From Aphidius gifuensis (Eukaryota > Arthropoda > Insecta > Hymenoptera > Braconidae): DNA of 64,000 nucleotides. The notes beneath the pieces were generated by a model. The model had not been told where the DNA came from. It ran no database searches and saw nothing but the letters and a program-made list of their open reading frames with translations. The stretch is taken from NCBI RefSeq assembly GCF_014905175.1, contig NC_057789.1:10354001-10418000 (forward strand). Direction: 5' to 3'. Positions 31,987-43,990 of this stretch are shown here, piece after piece. The position numbers and the translations under genes were made by a program. Position 1 is the first letter of the stretch; every line of letters begins with the position of its first letter.

Positions 31987-33664
31987 TTAATTTTCGTTTT
32001 TTGATATTACAGGTGGAAAATCCAAATCAAATTGATGTTGTTTATCATTAAAATTGAGCAATTGATTACCAGATGATGATGGTTAATGATGATGTTCCTG
32101 ACTGGCATTTGTTGCCAATAGTGCTGATGCATTATCTAAACAAAAAAAAACTTTATTTAATAAAAATTAATTAATTCTTAAAAAAAATACAAATCGATAT
32201 AGTGTACCTGGGTCAACATGCAATTGTGCAGCTGCCTGTACTGGCACTGCTGCTGCATGAACCTGAACAACGTTGGCAGGATCAGCAATTGACGACGTTG
32301 TGCAATGACTTGCATCTGTGGTGCAACATTTGGTATAGGTGGAACTTGTTTACCGGCTGCAATCTTTGGAACAATATGGAATCCATTTCTCAGTTGAGCT
32401 GAATCCATCATTTGCTCGTCAACGATTTGTATATTTGACATTTCAGTAACTTGAAGAATCAATGTATCGTAATTATTACGACGAAGCTCTCCAAGTATTG
32501 ACACATGAGTACCAGCTGGAATCATCTGTACTGAAGAAACAGCAACATCTACGCACACGTGATACATTCCATCAGTAATAGCACCACTTGCACTTGTGAA
32601 ATTGCTAATTATTTGACGTTGAATAGGATGTCTGATAAATGCAGTTATCTGGAGCTGACCAAGCATGGTTCCAGCATCAGAAAGCTCAACACTTGGTGCC
32701 ATTGGTAATGCTGCATCTCGTGCAGCTGAAATAGGACCAAGGATTTTAACAGTTGTTGACTGTTGAATAGATAATTCAATTGGCATCAAATTTTGTGATA
32801 AATCAACATATTGTGGATAAGCAACTACTCGTGGACGACTGATTCTGAGTACCTGAACAGAAAAAAAATTCAATTGAAATAAGTAATTATCAAATATTCA
32901 ATTCAAGTGAAAAAAAAAATCAATAAAATATTACGTACTTGACGAAAAATTCGGTTTTTCGAATTCCGCAACACGCTGATCCCAGAAGAGAACTCGTATT
33001 TCACGACCTTGCATATTGCTCAAGATGACACGCAAAACATGAACTATGGGTTGTGGTGCATTGACACGTCTTCGATGTGGATCATCACGAACCACAGTGC
33101 CTATGACGACTCTGCATTATTAAATTACAATTACAAATAAAAAATTATAGATCAACAATATAAAATATAATAATGATTGTAATTGCAATAATTAACAATA
33201 AATTATCCCAACTGTTTCAGGCACAAAACGATAAAAAAACCGAACCGTATAAGTGAACACGCAGTAAGAACATTCTGGTTTCTATCTAGAAAAAAAAATC
33301 TTACCGCAAAAATAACACGAGGCAATCTATTCATTAATTATTTCAAATTAATTTACGTCGATAAAACCATCCTACAGGTAGAATATTGAAATGCTAATTT
33401 TTTTTGCATGTAACAACATAATAATTTATAATTTATGATATAATAGTTATATTCAATAAAGATTTTTTTTTAACCCATTACTTCCGGATTGCAAAGCACA
33501 AAAAAAATAGTATACAAAGAAAATGAGCATAAATTAAAGAAAAAATTTATTAAATATTATTTTCATTGATTATAGTTAAAGAATAAATATATTTCAACTT
33601 ACATCGTGTTGTCTCGACCTTGAAAATTGTCTATCTCTTCGTTGGACGTGTATTCATCTTCCAT
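31987..33664 (-). pseudogene. OB-fold (RPA-like) ssDNA-binding protein, four exons, frameshifted
   Basis: Exons (minus): 33664-33603 (MEDEYTSNEEIDNFQGRDNT, donor GTAAGT), 33111-32939, 32852-32208 and 32135-31987, each with GT-AG borders. Exon 2 reads VVRDDPHRRRVNAPQPIVHV then LRVILSNMQGREIRVLFWDQ, the strand pattern of an RPA1-type OB fold. Exon 3 reads VLRISRPRVVAYPQYVDLS then SVQMIPAGTHVSILGELRRN. One extra base at the end of exon 2, a shift near 32300 and a TAA in exon 4 before PSSSGNQLLNFNDK break it. It would bind single-stranded DNA, possibly for rolling-circle transposition; a decayed host-derived copy is the alternative. Confidence 0.5.
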
Positions 33665-36073
33665 TATAGTTGACAATAAAATTAATATTCAGATAATAAA
33701 AAATAATTTAAACAAATAATATTATTCCTAATTATTTTCTTTAATGATAAATAAATAAGATTTTTATTTAAATGTATTTAATTTTATAATATTTTAAAAT
33801 ATGTTCAAGTTTTTCTTTTTGCTTTATGGCTTGAGATTCACAAATGATGAATACATGGTGAAAGCCGACGCGATAATGGCTGTTGGTTGCCGGCTAGATG
33901 CTTGGCTTGGGTAACGCGTTAAGTTCCGTTTACATGCAACGCCCGTGTTCGTAAACTCGTCGTTGCTCATCGTGGTTTTACGAACACATACTGACGTTGC
34001 GGCTGTGAAAGTTATTTGTATCTATTTCACCAAATCCAACCAACAACCAATGAGAATCTAGTAAATTCAAAAATGAAGATCTGAGTTTGGAAAGTGAAGC
34101 GCCAAGTTTAAATTTGGATGCGCACGCAGAATGCGACGCCATGACACGACTGTTTTTTTTTTTTTTAGGATCATTGTTATCAGCTGGTAATGATGCTATG
34201 TTATTTAAATTATAATAATTTATTGATGGTACTTGAGATGATGTGTCATTATTAATTTTTTAAATTGTTGGATAATTTAATTTACAAAAAAATTGACTTC
34301 AAAATATTATTATTATTATTATCACGAATTAAAACTGAATTTGTTTTTTTCATACGTAAAGAACAAGTTGATTTATCAAAATAATTGTAATTATTATTTG
34401 AATGATATTAAAAACTTGATGATTTTTCAAAATTTCTTCTAAATTGTTGATGTAATAGTCTAAATTATATTTTATTTATTTTAAATTTATATGATTTTAT
34501 GAAAATTATTTTAAGAAAATTAACAAGTAAATTTATTTAATATAACCTGAAAATGTCTAGGTGTTTAAATAAGACTGGCACAACAAATTTATATTTATAT
34601 TAATATTAATCAAGTATTATTGTAATTTTATTTAAATAATTTGGTGACCCTATTTGCACACATGCTCGCACACACACATACTATTCATACAATTATTTTA
34701 CAACCTGGTTTACGTGTTGCTCTGGATGATGATGTTGGCAGGAATGGTGATGTTGTCCGGGTTGATCAGGCCCAATGATGACAGATTATATTGATTATTT
34801 TATTCCCAAACCAATTAACAAATATACCAGATGATTCCAAATACTGTGTTGATGTTGTTGATATTGAACAAAATATTGGCGGTGAATTTTCACCGAATGG
34901 ACGCCGTCCTGAATGCCAATATTGTTGTTCAAACTAATTTTCACTTGGACAACTTGAAATGTAAGTGTTGTTTTGTTGTTGTTGTTGCAATAATTTAATG
35001 TGTACAATAACCCTCAGGTTAATTGTAAAATTGTACGTACAATATATTTTTAATTTTATTCAACCACGTTGAATTTTATTTTATTTAATTTATAAATTTA
35101 ATTTGGCTTGTGATTGATTGTTACTATCCGGCACGCCGGTAGTTACCCAAGTGACGGTAGCATGAAAAAAAATAGCACCGTCCCTTTAGACAAGTCTCTC
35201 CGTCGCCATGTTGCTCTCCTCTCTCCTTCACATACAAACATTCACACATTTACACGCATACATCAGTCACCGATGTCACATAATACCACCAATATACATG
35301 TTATTATCTGTGACTATGTTACACGCTACATTGATTTTTTTTATTGTCAAAAAACATTGTTGAAAATAAATCATCAATTGTTTTCGTTTTAATTAATTGA
35401 TGTCTTTTATTATTCATCAAGAATTTATTAGATTCATTTATTAAAAATATTTCATTGAAGTTGTTATTATTATTGACTATTTTATTCATTGTTTTATATT
35501 TTTTATTTGAGCAAACTAACTTACGTTTTCTATCAAAATAATATGTCACGGGTCATGATTATTTGATGAAGATTAAACATTTTGAATTGAACATTTCAAT
35601 ATCAGATGTTAATGATTCTTCAGAATCGTCAACACGTTACAGTGCTTAGGTTGATATTGCTGATGATAATAGACGATGTATTGGTAATGATGCTGGTGAT
35701 GTACGTTTTTTTCTAAAACCTATGCATTTTTTAAATTTGAATGATAATCATTATGTAATATTGCTTTGTATTTAAATATGATGAAAAATAAATTTACCAA
35801 TTGAACTTTTTTATGTGGTACTTGTTGAATGGCTCAATCCGACAAACGACCTTTCTCAAGTGCTCTATTTGCACAATACTAAATTATTCATATCACCACT
35901 TTGATAATCAAATACTTTTGTTATGATAAATCTTATTGATTGATAATTTAATCATCTTTCAAGATAATATAATATATAATAAGTTAACTATATTCCATAA
36001 AAATATAATGATGTTATAGTATTTGAATTTAAAAGTTGTAATATTTGATTAACATATTTCAATTTTATTTTAT
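33665..36073. other. No gene supported; relatively CpG-rich island upstream of the RPA-like gene
   Basis: 33860-34150 is less AT-rich, holds GTGTTCGTAAA and TTTACGAACAC as an inverted pair (33947-33992), and lies upstream of the minus-strand start at 33664, so it could be a promoter. 34306-34325 is (TTA)n. Short open snippets at 34700-34935 (DIEQNIGGEFSPNGRRPECQ) and 35640-35700 look protein-like but have no continuity. Confidence 0.35.
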
Positions 36074-37248
36074 CATAACGAAAAAAGAAACGCAGTTTTT
36101 TTAATAAAAGGAGCGTCAAGTATTCGAGATCAGCACTAATTGTGGTTTTACTAATTTTATAGTTGTCTTAATTTTTCAAATACAAAAAGATATAATACCA
36201 AAATAAGTCAAGAAGGAAATATCTTTGACGCATATAATCAAGTCTCAGCTGTTGACAAAATTTTATACTTGACCCCACCCGGTTCTTTCCAAATAAAATT
36301 TCAAGCCTGCACACGTATAAACAACAGCGTTAATTGTATTTTACACTGTTCAAGAATTTGATCCAGGCTTAGGACTGGCAGCTAAAAAATTTTTCAACTT
36401 GCTGGCATGTATTTTTATATATATCTAGTTATACTTTTTTTTTTTGTCAACGAAGGATTCAATTCGAATGCAAATAAAACGAGTGCTGTACATATATATT
36501 TTACAAAGTAGAAAGTGATATCCACTGGCAAGTTTCCAGATATTACTAGAAAAACTAGTTGTTTTTAGTTATACGGATCAGCCTAGACAATAGTTCAAGA
36601 TTTTATTATACAACTATTAAAATAATGTTAAAAAGTTGTTACTGCCCTGGTGGAAATTCTTGTCGATACTTCTTCGATTTTATCTGATATTGTGCCGTTT
36701 TGCTTTAAAATTTTTTCGTTTTTCTTCGATATTACTCCGATCTTTCTGCGTTACTCTATATTTTTCCGATTTACTCCGCTGTTCTTTGATTTTCTTCGCA
36801 TACTGCTGAAGTAGAATTTCGAAGAAAATCAAAGTTAAGCGAAAATTTATTCACTCTGAGTATCTTCGACGTTTTCCGTTTGTCTCTAATTTTTGTTCGC
36901 GTTTTCTTCAACCTTAACAGATTTTCTCCGAATTCCTCTGATTTTGTACATGCATTTTATTTGTTACAAAAAAACTCTCTATTTAGAAAGACTGAATTTC
37001 AGTAGGTCTGTATGGGTGTGATAGTCTTGAAATTTTATTTGGGAAGAACCAGGCGGGTTAAGTATAAAATTTTGTTAACAGCTGAGACTTGATTATATGC
37101 GTCAAAGATATTTCCTTCTTGACTTATTTTGGTATCATATCTTTTTGTATTCGAAAAAATTAAGACAACTATAAAATTAGTAAAACCACAACTAGTGCTG
37201 ATTTCAAATCCTTTTTGTAAAAAAAAATACGTTTCTTTTTTTGTTATG
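36074..37248. mobile_element. 1.2-kb element with ~225-bp inverted repeats
   Basis: 36074-36306 and 37025-37248 are inverted copies, sharing for example AAGTCAAGAAGGAAATATCT, GACGCATATAATCAAGTCTC and AGTGCTGAT, with termini CATAACGAAAAAAGAAACG. The terminal portion recurs singly at 9340 and 26666. No transposase is encoded; a TTCTCC element is nested inside. Confidence 0.8.
36645..36960. mobile_element. TTCTCC-rich element, copy 4
   Basis: Begins CCCTGGTGGAAATTCTTGTC; continues with degenerate TTCTTCGATTTT / TTACTCCGATC words and an inverted second half (AATTTCGAAGAAAATC). Confidence 0.6.
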
Positions 37249-37485
37249 GTATCACATTTTTTTGTGAAGTTTTTCAATCATAAACGGTGAAAAAAAAAAT
37301 AATGTAAAAAAAAATTTTTCCTGTTTGTTAATTAAAATTCCTTGTTACGTTTGGGATCATTTTTAGTTCGTTCTAAAAAGAAAATACAAGCATTTTTTGC
37401 ATTTTTGGGCCAGTTCCCACTAGCAGTTATAGACAGATCATCAATTTTTAGCCAGCTAGTATTATTGCGGATATAACTTCCAAAA

Positions 37486-38190
37486 TTATAAGCTGATTAA
37501 CTTAAAATTCGATATACGGTCTTTGAATACAGCGCAATTAACTTTATATGTAGAGCTACAAATGTCAACTTTAGAAATTGGTATTTCATTTATTGAAGAA
37601 TTATTGTTTTGCAGTTGACCATTTAAATCCATTGACAAAGAGTTGACTTTCAAAACAATGACATCATTAGTCTTGAGAATTTCTAATTTTCTCAAAATTT
37701 TCGTTGATTTAAAACAATCGACACAAGTACCAATCCCCTCCCGCCACAACGATAGTCATTTATAATGAATTGGTTTGACGAGGAAACATTAACACATGAA
37801 CAGGATCCAAATTTTTCTAAATATTTTTGTTCGTGGCTCAGATGTTTGGTTAAAATATTTTCTTTCGCAAAGAGCCGTTAGAAATTTGGCTGGGTCATCC
37901 TCATCATCATGACAAAATGCTCCACCAACAAATATTTTGATTTCATTAACTGAAGAAGTATTTTTTAAACTATACGCATTAAAAAATTTAACTAGATCTG
38001 AATCATGTGAATTGCTTATTTTTTTAAATGACTCACTGAGACGTTTAGAATGTAATATGCATTGCATGTACATTAGTCAGTGTGTCGAGGACTTTTAATT
38101 TCTTCTCACATTCCGTATCAATAGAAAATGAATTGAAACACCATTTGGCATTAAAATTTTTCGGTGAACTTCTAATTGAAATTGGGATTT
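37486..38190 (-). pseudogene. Possible ubiquitin-specific-protease-like remnant
   Basis: Minus-strand pieces in order: KWCFNSFSIDTECEKKL (could be a scrambled Cys box), then HDSDLVKFFNAYSLKNTSSV, DDEDDPAKFLTALCERKYFN, in-frame TAA near 37775 and TGA near 37745, then REGIGTCVDCFKSTKILRKL and TNDVIVLKVN. The order, a DDP.+FL helix then a C-x2-C pair followed by a hydrophobic strand, resembles USP catalytic domains. The key active-site residues are not clearly seen, so this is tentative. At least two in-frame stops and one frameshift. Confidence 0.35.
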
Positions 38191-38287
38191 ATTTCAAATC
38201 AGATCGCATCGAGATTTAACTTGGTAAAAAGTACAGGCGGTAAAAGCCCTATATATTATTATTATCATAAGAGCACTTGATGCAGAC

Positions 38288-38896
38288 ATGCTCCAGCAAA
38301 TTACCGATATTTTACATGACCCACCAGTTGTCGAAAAGTATAAAAAAATTAAAGAAGCATTGATTCAAAGAACTTCAGTCTCACGTAAAAAACAAATTCG
38401 CAAGCTATTGACATTAATGAACCTGGGAGACAAAAAACCAACCCAACTTCTCCGCGAAACGAAGGAACTGGCTGGTGAATATGATACATCAGTTATGGCT
38501 TGATAGAATGCCCAACCAGATCAAACCTCTTCTGATAGTATCAAATACACTGAGTTTAATTGCGTTGATCGAAGTAGCTGATAGAGTTATTGAATCAACG
38601 AGATGTTCATACGTCATGGCAACATCAACACAAGGTCAAAGAACAACAACATCTTCATCAATGTTCACTCAACTTGAACAAAGACTCGATAATCTACAAC
38701 AAATGATGTTAGGATGTATGAAAGAAATAAAAGAAATAAAAAGTAAGCAAAACAACAGACCTTCAAGATCAAGATCCAGATCAAGGTTATACCATCAATA
38801 AGACAAGTCCATGTGTTTTTACCATCACCAGTTTGGTAATAAAGCCAACAAATGTACACCACCCTGTTCATTCACGTCACAAGAACAGGGAAACTA
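38288..38896 (+). pseudogene. gag: Ty3/gypsy-like gag with zinc knuckle, broken
   Basis: The first frame (to 38503) reads VVEKYKKIKEALIQRTSVSR and MNLGDKKPTQLLRETKELAG. A frameshift near 38480 leads to HQLWLDRMPNQIKPLLIVSN, a standard gypsy capsid C-terminal segment, then a coiled region (LEQRLDNLQQMMLGCMKEIK). An in-frame TAA at 38799 is followed in the same frame by CFYHHQFGNKANKCTPPC, an unusual Cys/His knuckle. The N-terminal capsid is missing. pol follows in another phase. Confidence 0.75.
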
Positions 38897-40170
38897 AATG
38901 GACTGACACCAATTGGAGCAGTTGGTGACAGTAATATTGCGGCATGTAAAACACCTGAGTATCAAGAATATCGTTTACACGTACACGACAAAACAAATCA
39001 CCAAAGATTCTTGATAGACTCAGGATCCATCGTATCAATCATTCCAGCAAATTACATGAAAAATGAAAAAGCATCAGACATAATTTTATACGCAGCAAAT
39101 TGCTCCACAATAAATACATACGGATCCAAAACCATCAAGGTTGATCTAAACTTAAGACGTGAGTTCAACTGGTCATTTATCATTGCTGATGTTCAAGCAG
39201 CAATAATTGGGGCTGACTTCCTCTAATACTTTGGCTTACTAATTGATCTAAAAAAAAAACAATTAATAGATAAAAACACAAATTTATCAAACAAAGGAAA
39301 AATACTCACAGCTAACGACTTTAACATTTCAATAATCAATCCATCAACACCGTACTCCAACATATTGCAAGGTTATATCGAGATAACAAAGCCATCAACT
39401 AAACCAAATACAACAAAATCTGCTTATGCTCATAGAATCATAACAGTTGGTCAACCAGTCAACGAGAGATATAGGAAGCTGGCAGGTGAAAAAGCCATTG
39501 CAGCAAGGACCCAGATAAACGAAAAAAAAACGAAACTTAAGTGTGGTATATTAACACCATCATCAAGTCCGCACTCTAATCCAATACATCTTACACGAAA
39601 GAAAACAGGGAAATGGAGACTATGTGGGGATTTACGTAGGTTGAATGCTATCACACAACCAGATAGATATCAACCACCAATGATTCAGGACCTGTTTCCT
39701 CAGCTACACAAAAAATCAATATTTAGCGCACTCGATCTTGCAAAAGCTTACCATCAGATACCCATGCAAGAAGAAGACAAAAAGAAAACAGCTATTATCA
39801 CACCTTGGAGATTGTTTGAGTACAACGTGATGCCATTTGGACTTCGCAACGCCAGCCAAACGTTCCAACGATACATCGATTCAGTATTCAGAGATCTTGA
39901 ATATGTTTTTGTTTATATCGACGACATCCTGGTGGCATCATCAACACCAGAAGAACATAAACAGCATCTGTAAGAAGTGTTCAAGAGCATTCACTCACAA
40001 TTAACGTCAACAAATGCCAACTGGGCAAGCAAGAGGTAAATTTTCTAGGATACACAATCAATCGACATGGTTTTACACCAGTGGTTGACAATGTGAAAAA
40101 AATAATTAACTACAACAAACCAGATAATATTATGGAATTGAGACGATTCCTTGGCATGCTGAACTATTAT
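38897..40170 (+). pseudogene. pol: Ty3/gypsy-like protease and reverse transcriptase, broken
   Basis: RFLIDSGSIVSIIP is the aspartic protease active site (DSG), and FIIADVQAAIIGADFL is its C-terminal half, ending in an in-frame TAA (39224-39226). The same frame continues into the RT: WRLCGDLRRLNAITQPDRYQ, FSALDLAKAYHQIPMQEEDK (motif A Asp), MPFGLRNASQTFQRYIDSVF, and VFVYIDDILVAS (motif C, YIDD). A TAA at 39971 and a frameshift lead to INVNKCQLGKQEVNFLGYTI and MELRRFLGMLNYYRRS (thumb). Enough lesions to be inactive. Confidence 0.85.
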
Positions 40171-40756
40171 AGAAGATCTACCACAGGCAGCACACATGCT
40201 GGTACCACTCAACAGCTACCTGAAAGATGCAAGAAAAAATGATAGAAGAAAGGTGGAGTGGAATGATACATTAAACAAAGCCTTTGATGAATGCAAAAAA
40301 TGCTTAGCCTCAATCACTCGTCTATCGTTTCCATCAGCTAATAGTCCAGTCACTCTTAATACTGATGCATCCACCATAGCAATTGGGGCATCATTAGAAC
40401 AGCTGGATACTGACAGCTGGGTACCAGTTGGATTTTTTTCAAGTAAGTTGAGTGAAACTGAAAAAAAATACAGTACGTATGATAGAGAATTATTAGCAAT
40501 ATTTGCTGCTATCAAGCATTTTAAACATCTGTTAGAATGTAGACAATTCACTATCAAGACTGACCACAAACCATTGGTACATATGTTTAACAATAAGCTA
40601 GATAAAGCATCAGAACGACAGATCAGACAACTGGATTACATATCCCAATTTACGACAGACATAGTTCATGTAAAAGGGGAAGATAATGTGGTAGCTGATG
40701 CTTTATCTCGTATAAACGTGATAACAATGCCAACACAACTGGACACACAAATTTAA
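40171..40756 (+). pseudogene. Ty3/gypsy-like RNase H, mostly open
   Basis: After another frameshift (near 40175) back to the RT phase: LNTDASTIAIGASLEQL (first catalytic Asp), YSTYDRELLAIFAAIKHFKH (Glu), FTIKTDHKPLVHMF (Asp), and VVADALSRI at the end. The main RNase H residues are present. Confidence 0.85.
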
Positions 40757-40879
40757 GAAGCACAAACGATTGACAATAAACTACAAGACATACTCCAAGG
40801 TTCAACATCATTAAAACTGCATCAATTGCCAATTGAAGACTTCCAGGTGTATTGTGACATTTCAACACAACATGGCCAT

Positions 40880-41775
40880 ACTTACCAACAACATTACGTA
40901 ATACAGCCTTTCAAGTGATACATAATCAGTCACACCCAAGTATTAGAAGCACCTGGAAAACCATGAAAGAAAAATTCATTTGGCCATCAATAAATAAAGA
41001 TGTCAAGAATTGGGCAAAAGAATGTGTACAATGCCAAAAAGCAAAAGTACAACGACATAATAAACCAAAACCTAAACAAATAACTGTACCAGATGAACGG
41101 TTTAGTCACATTCATATTGATTTAATATGACGTTAATTTTATTAACGTTTACCAAACGTTAATAATTACCAATATTGTCTAACTATAATTGACAGATTCA
41201 CACGGTGGCCTGTGGCAGTACCAATCAAGGACATGACAGCTGACACAATAACAACAGCTTTATTTGACAATTAGATAACAATTTTTGGCACACCAATAAC
41301 AATAACATCTGACCAAGGATCCCAGTTTGAATCTTCACTATTTCAAGCCTTGGCTAAATTCGTTGGTGCTAAAAGAAATAGGACGACACCATATCATCCC
41401 CAATCAAATGGACTTGTTGGAAGGTGGCATAGGACATTAAAGGCAGCTCTAATGTGCTCACCTAAACCATGGACTGACTTATTATCTACAGTAATGTTGG
41501 GGCTAAGAATGAGTTTTAAAGAAGACTTACAAGCCACTCCAGCAAAATTAGTATTTAGTACTGGGCTTAGATTACCAGGTGAATTTTTCATCAACACCAA
41601 TTTGTCCACTAACCCTCAAATTTTCCTAGAAAAACACAGGGAGATAATGAGAGCATTCAAGCCGACACCAACTGCTCACCACACAAAGAGTAAAATATTC
41701 ATTTTAAAAAACATGGACACTTGTACACATGTATTTGTACGATCAGATCAGGTGAAGGCACCACTGGAAGTTTTT
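40880..41775 (+). pseudogene. Ty3/gypsy-like integrase with catalytic Glu replaced by Gly, 3' truncated
   Basis: VIHNQSHPSIRSTWKTMKEK with ECVQCQKAK forms the HHCC zinc-binding domain. HIHIDLI carries the first Asp, TSDQGSQFESS the second. The third position reads PYHPQSNGLVGRWHRTLK, with Gly (GGA) where Glu is required. Between the first Asp and LTIIDRFTRWPVAV an insertion of about 40 bases with AACGTT repeats brings several stops; a TAG follows near 41271. The frame otherwise stays the same to about 41775 (HVFVRSDQVKAPLEV), where similarity ends abruptly. No flanking LTRs were found. Confidence 0.85.
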
Positions 41776-42299
41776 TTTTCTTTTCTTCAGTTTAAAAATT
41801 TCTCTGGAACTAAAAGCATTAAAAATTCTCTTTGTGTTAAAAATAAAATTAATAAATTTTACTCTACTGATTTATTTATTTATTTATTATTTAAAAAATA
41901 CACCTTGTTTGCTAAAATTAATTATTAGATAATTTAAATTATTAATTATCATTAAATTAAAAAAATACACTTATTACATAACTTGCATAATATTCATGGT
42001 GATTTAATAATCCCGGTAAAATTTAGTAAATTTTGTGGTACCACACTACATTTTGGCAACCCTAACTCCATCTAACGCACGACAAGTGTAGTGCGCTGGA
42101 AGGATTTAGAGGCCTTGCACCTTCGAATAAAATTTAACGCTGACACTAATGTCAGTTGACAACAATGCTTATTTGCATTAAAATAATTAATAATAAATTA
42201 ATGAAATGAGTGATAGCGATAGAATCCCAAAATTATAAGGATTCCGTCGATACCACTCATATAATTTTCCAATAATTAAAAATAAGATTAAATAATAAA
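41776..42299. other. AT-rich junction downstream of the gypsy element
   Basis: No gene. 42046-42105 (ACATTTTGGCAACCCTAACT and CGACAAGTGTAGTGCGCTGG) is less AT-rich and includes a primer-binding-like TGGCAACCC, the only hint of an LTR boundary here. Confidence 0.35.
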
Positions 42300-43990
42300 T
42301 TAAGGTCGGACCATATAGGCCGACCAATAAGACACAAGCAATATAAGGGAAAAGGAAAATGAAAACCGAACCAAGGAAAACCGAACATCTCCGAATAATC
42401 CCCTCTCACCCTAAAGGATTTTTCCATCGATGAGGATTCTGAGGGATGTTCGATCGTCCACTCTTGGGTTGTTGTTCAACCAGAACACCGCTCTTCTAGC
42501 TCAAAAGCTTTTATTTTTTCAATAAAACTTAGAATATTTCATCATATTCACTAACCAACCACGTAAGTTATTTTATTTCTTTACTTTATTTAATTGATTT
42601 GTGGCCAACATTATCCTACACATATATAACATTTAGTTATATATTTTGTCATTTTAAAAGCATTTTAATATTACCATTATATACTTGTGAGATTGTCGGA
42701 CCGCATGGTCAAGCGTCATATTTAATTTTGTCGATTCAGTAGTTCTATTGGGCTTTACAATTCAATTAAATAATTATATTATAAAATAATATACGTTTTT
42801 GGTTAATTTAAACCACGTTTTGGTTTAAAATTTATTAATTCTATCAAGTGTAGAAAATACGACCGCAAGTTGTAATAGTAAGCGTTTACTCTGTGTTAAG
42901 CGCTCAATCAACTAATCATTGAATAACGTAAAATATTGTGGCTAATTTAATTATTAAATAGTGTATTGAAAATATTTAATTTAAATATAAAGATTAACTA
43001 CCTCGTGGTCATACATTTGTTCTGACTACATTGAAAAGAAGTCAGTATCAAGTTTAAACAAGTTGCGAATAAAATAGAAGTACCAGTGACAGGTCGTTGC
43101 CCGTAAAGTCAGTGCAAGTGAGTTGACACAGTCTTGTGTAGTCATATAGTAAATTTCTGTACAGATAATTTTATATTGTATTGTGCTACAATATTTTTAC
43201 ACAAATATATATAAATAATTAACCAATTGTTTTATTGGAAATAAAATAATTGCTGCAACCAATAATCCACGTTACACGAAACTAAAGTCAAGGTCAAGGT
43301 CAAGGTACACGCCGTCACCAGTTTCAATTTATTAAATAAACAGCCAATGTAAGTACTATTGTTTCAATTAATTAAGTGCTTGTGTTAATGAATATATAAA
43401 AATTAAAGATAGTTGACATAGAAGCTATGCATCCTTATTACGTGATAATAGAGTCAGTGAGTAAAAGAATTAACGGCTGGATTGCATCTCAATCCAGGCG
43501 CTCAATTTTCGGGTTTCGTAGAACTTTATGTGACGGGTCGTTTGCCAAGTAAGTTTACGCTGACTCCGTAATAACCGCATGGTCCAAAGTCTCTCTCTCT
43601 TCAAATAACGACGCGCGATTGTGTAATTGGGATATTATAAATAATTAATAATGTTTGTAATGGGTTTCTTTGTGAAAATAATATACATTGTCTTTATAAT
43701 AAACAGTGCTCCATTATACAAAATTTTAAGTGTCGATAAAATTATTTTTGACCGTAATTCAAATTAATATTATTTTGTGTACTATTTTCGCGTATTTTTC
43801 AGGTTCCTTTTTACCTCTCCCTACATTACGCAAAATTATCCACCGACCCTTTTATTGTTTCTTTGGTGAACAGGGCTAATTTAATTATATATCAGGCAGG
43901 ATTATTTTATAGGTCAATATTGGGTTGTCTAATAAGTAATCCGGTCACGATATTTTACCATCAATTATGTATGACCAAAATAATTAAACC
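42300..43990 (+). mobile_element. Non-coding retroelement-like sequence, copy B
   Basis: Collinear with 10400-11905 in inverted orientation: CCGACCAATAAGACACAAGC, AGGAAAACCGAACATCTCCG, CGGACCGCATGGTC, GTGACGGGTCGTTTGCC, ACGACGCGCG, CAGGTTCCTTTTTACCTCTCC and AATCCGGTCACGATATTT all have counterparts in that order. The matched span includes a CTT/AGAATATTT stretch and a splice-like GTAAGTTAT. No coding frame. It directly follows the gypsy pol remnant, so it may be that element's LTR/leader or an independent non-autonomous element. Confidence 0.5.

Noticed and set aside
38288..43990. LTRs for the gypsy element
   Set aside because: I looked for a direct repeat upstream of gag and downstream of integrase and saw none; the element appears truncated at both ends.
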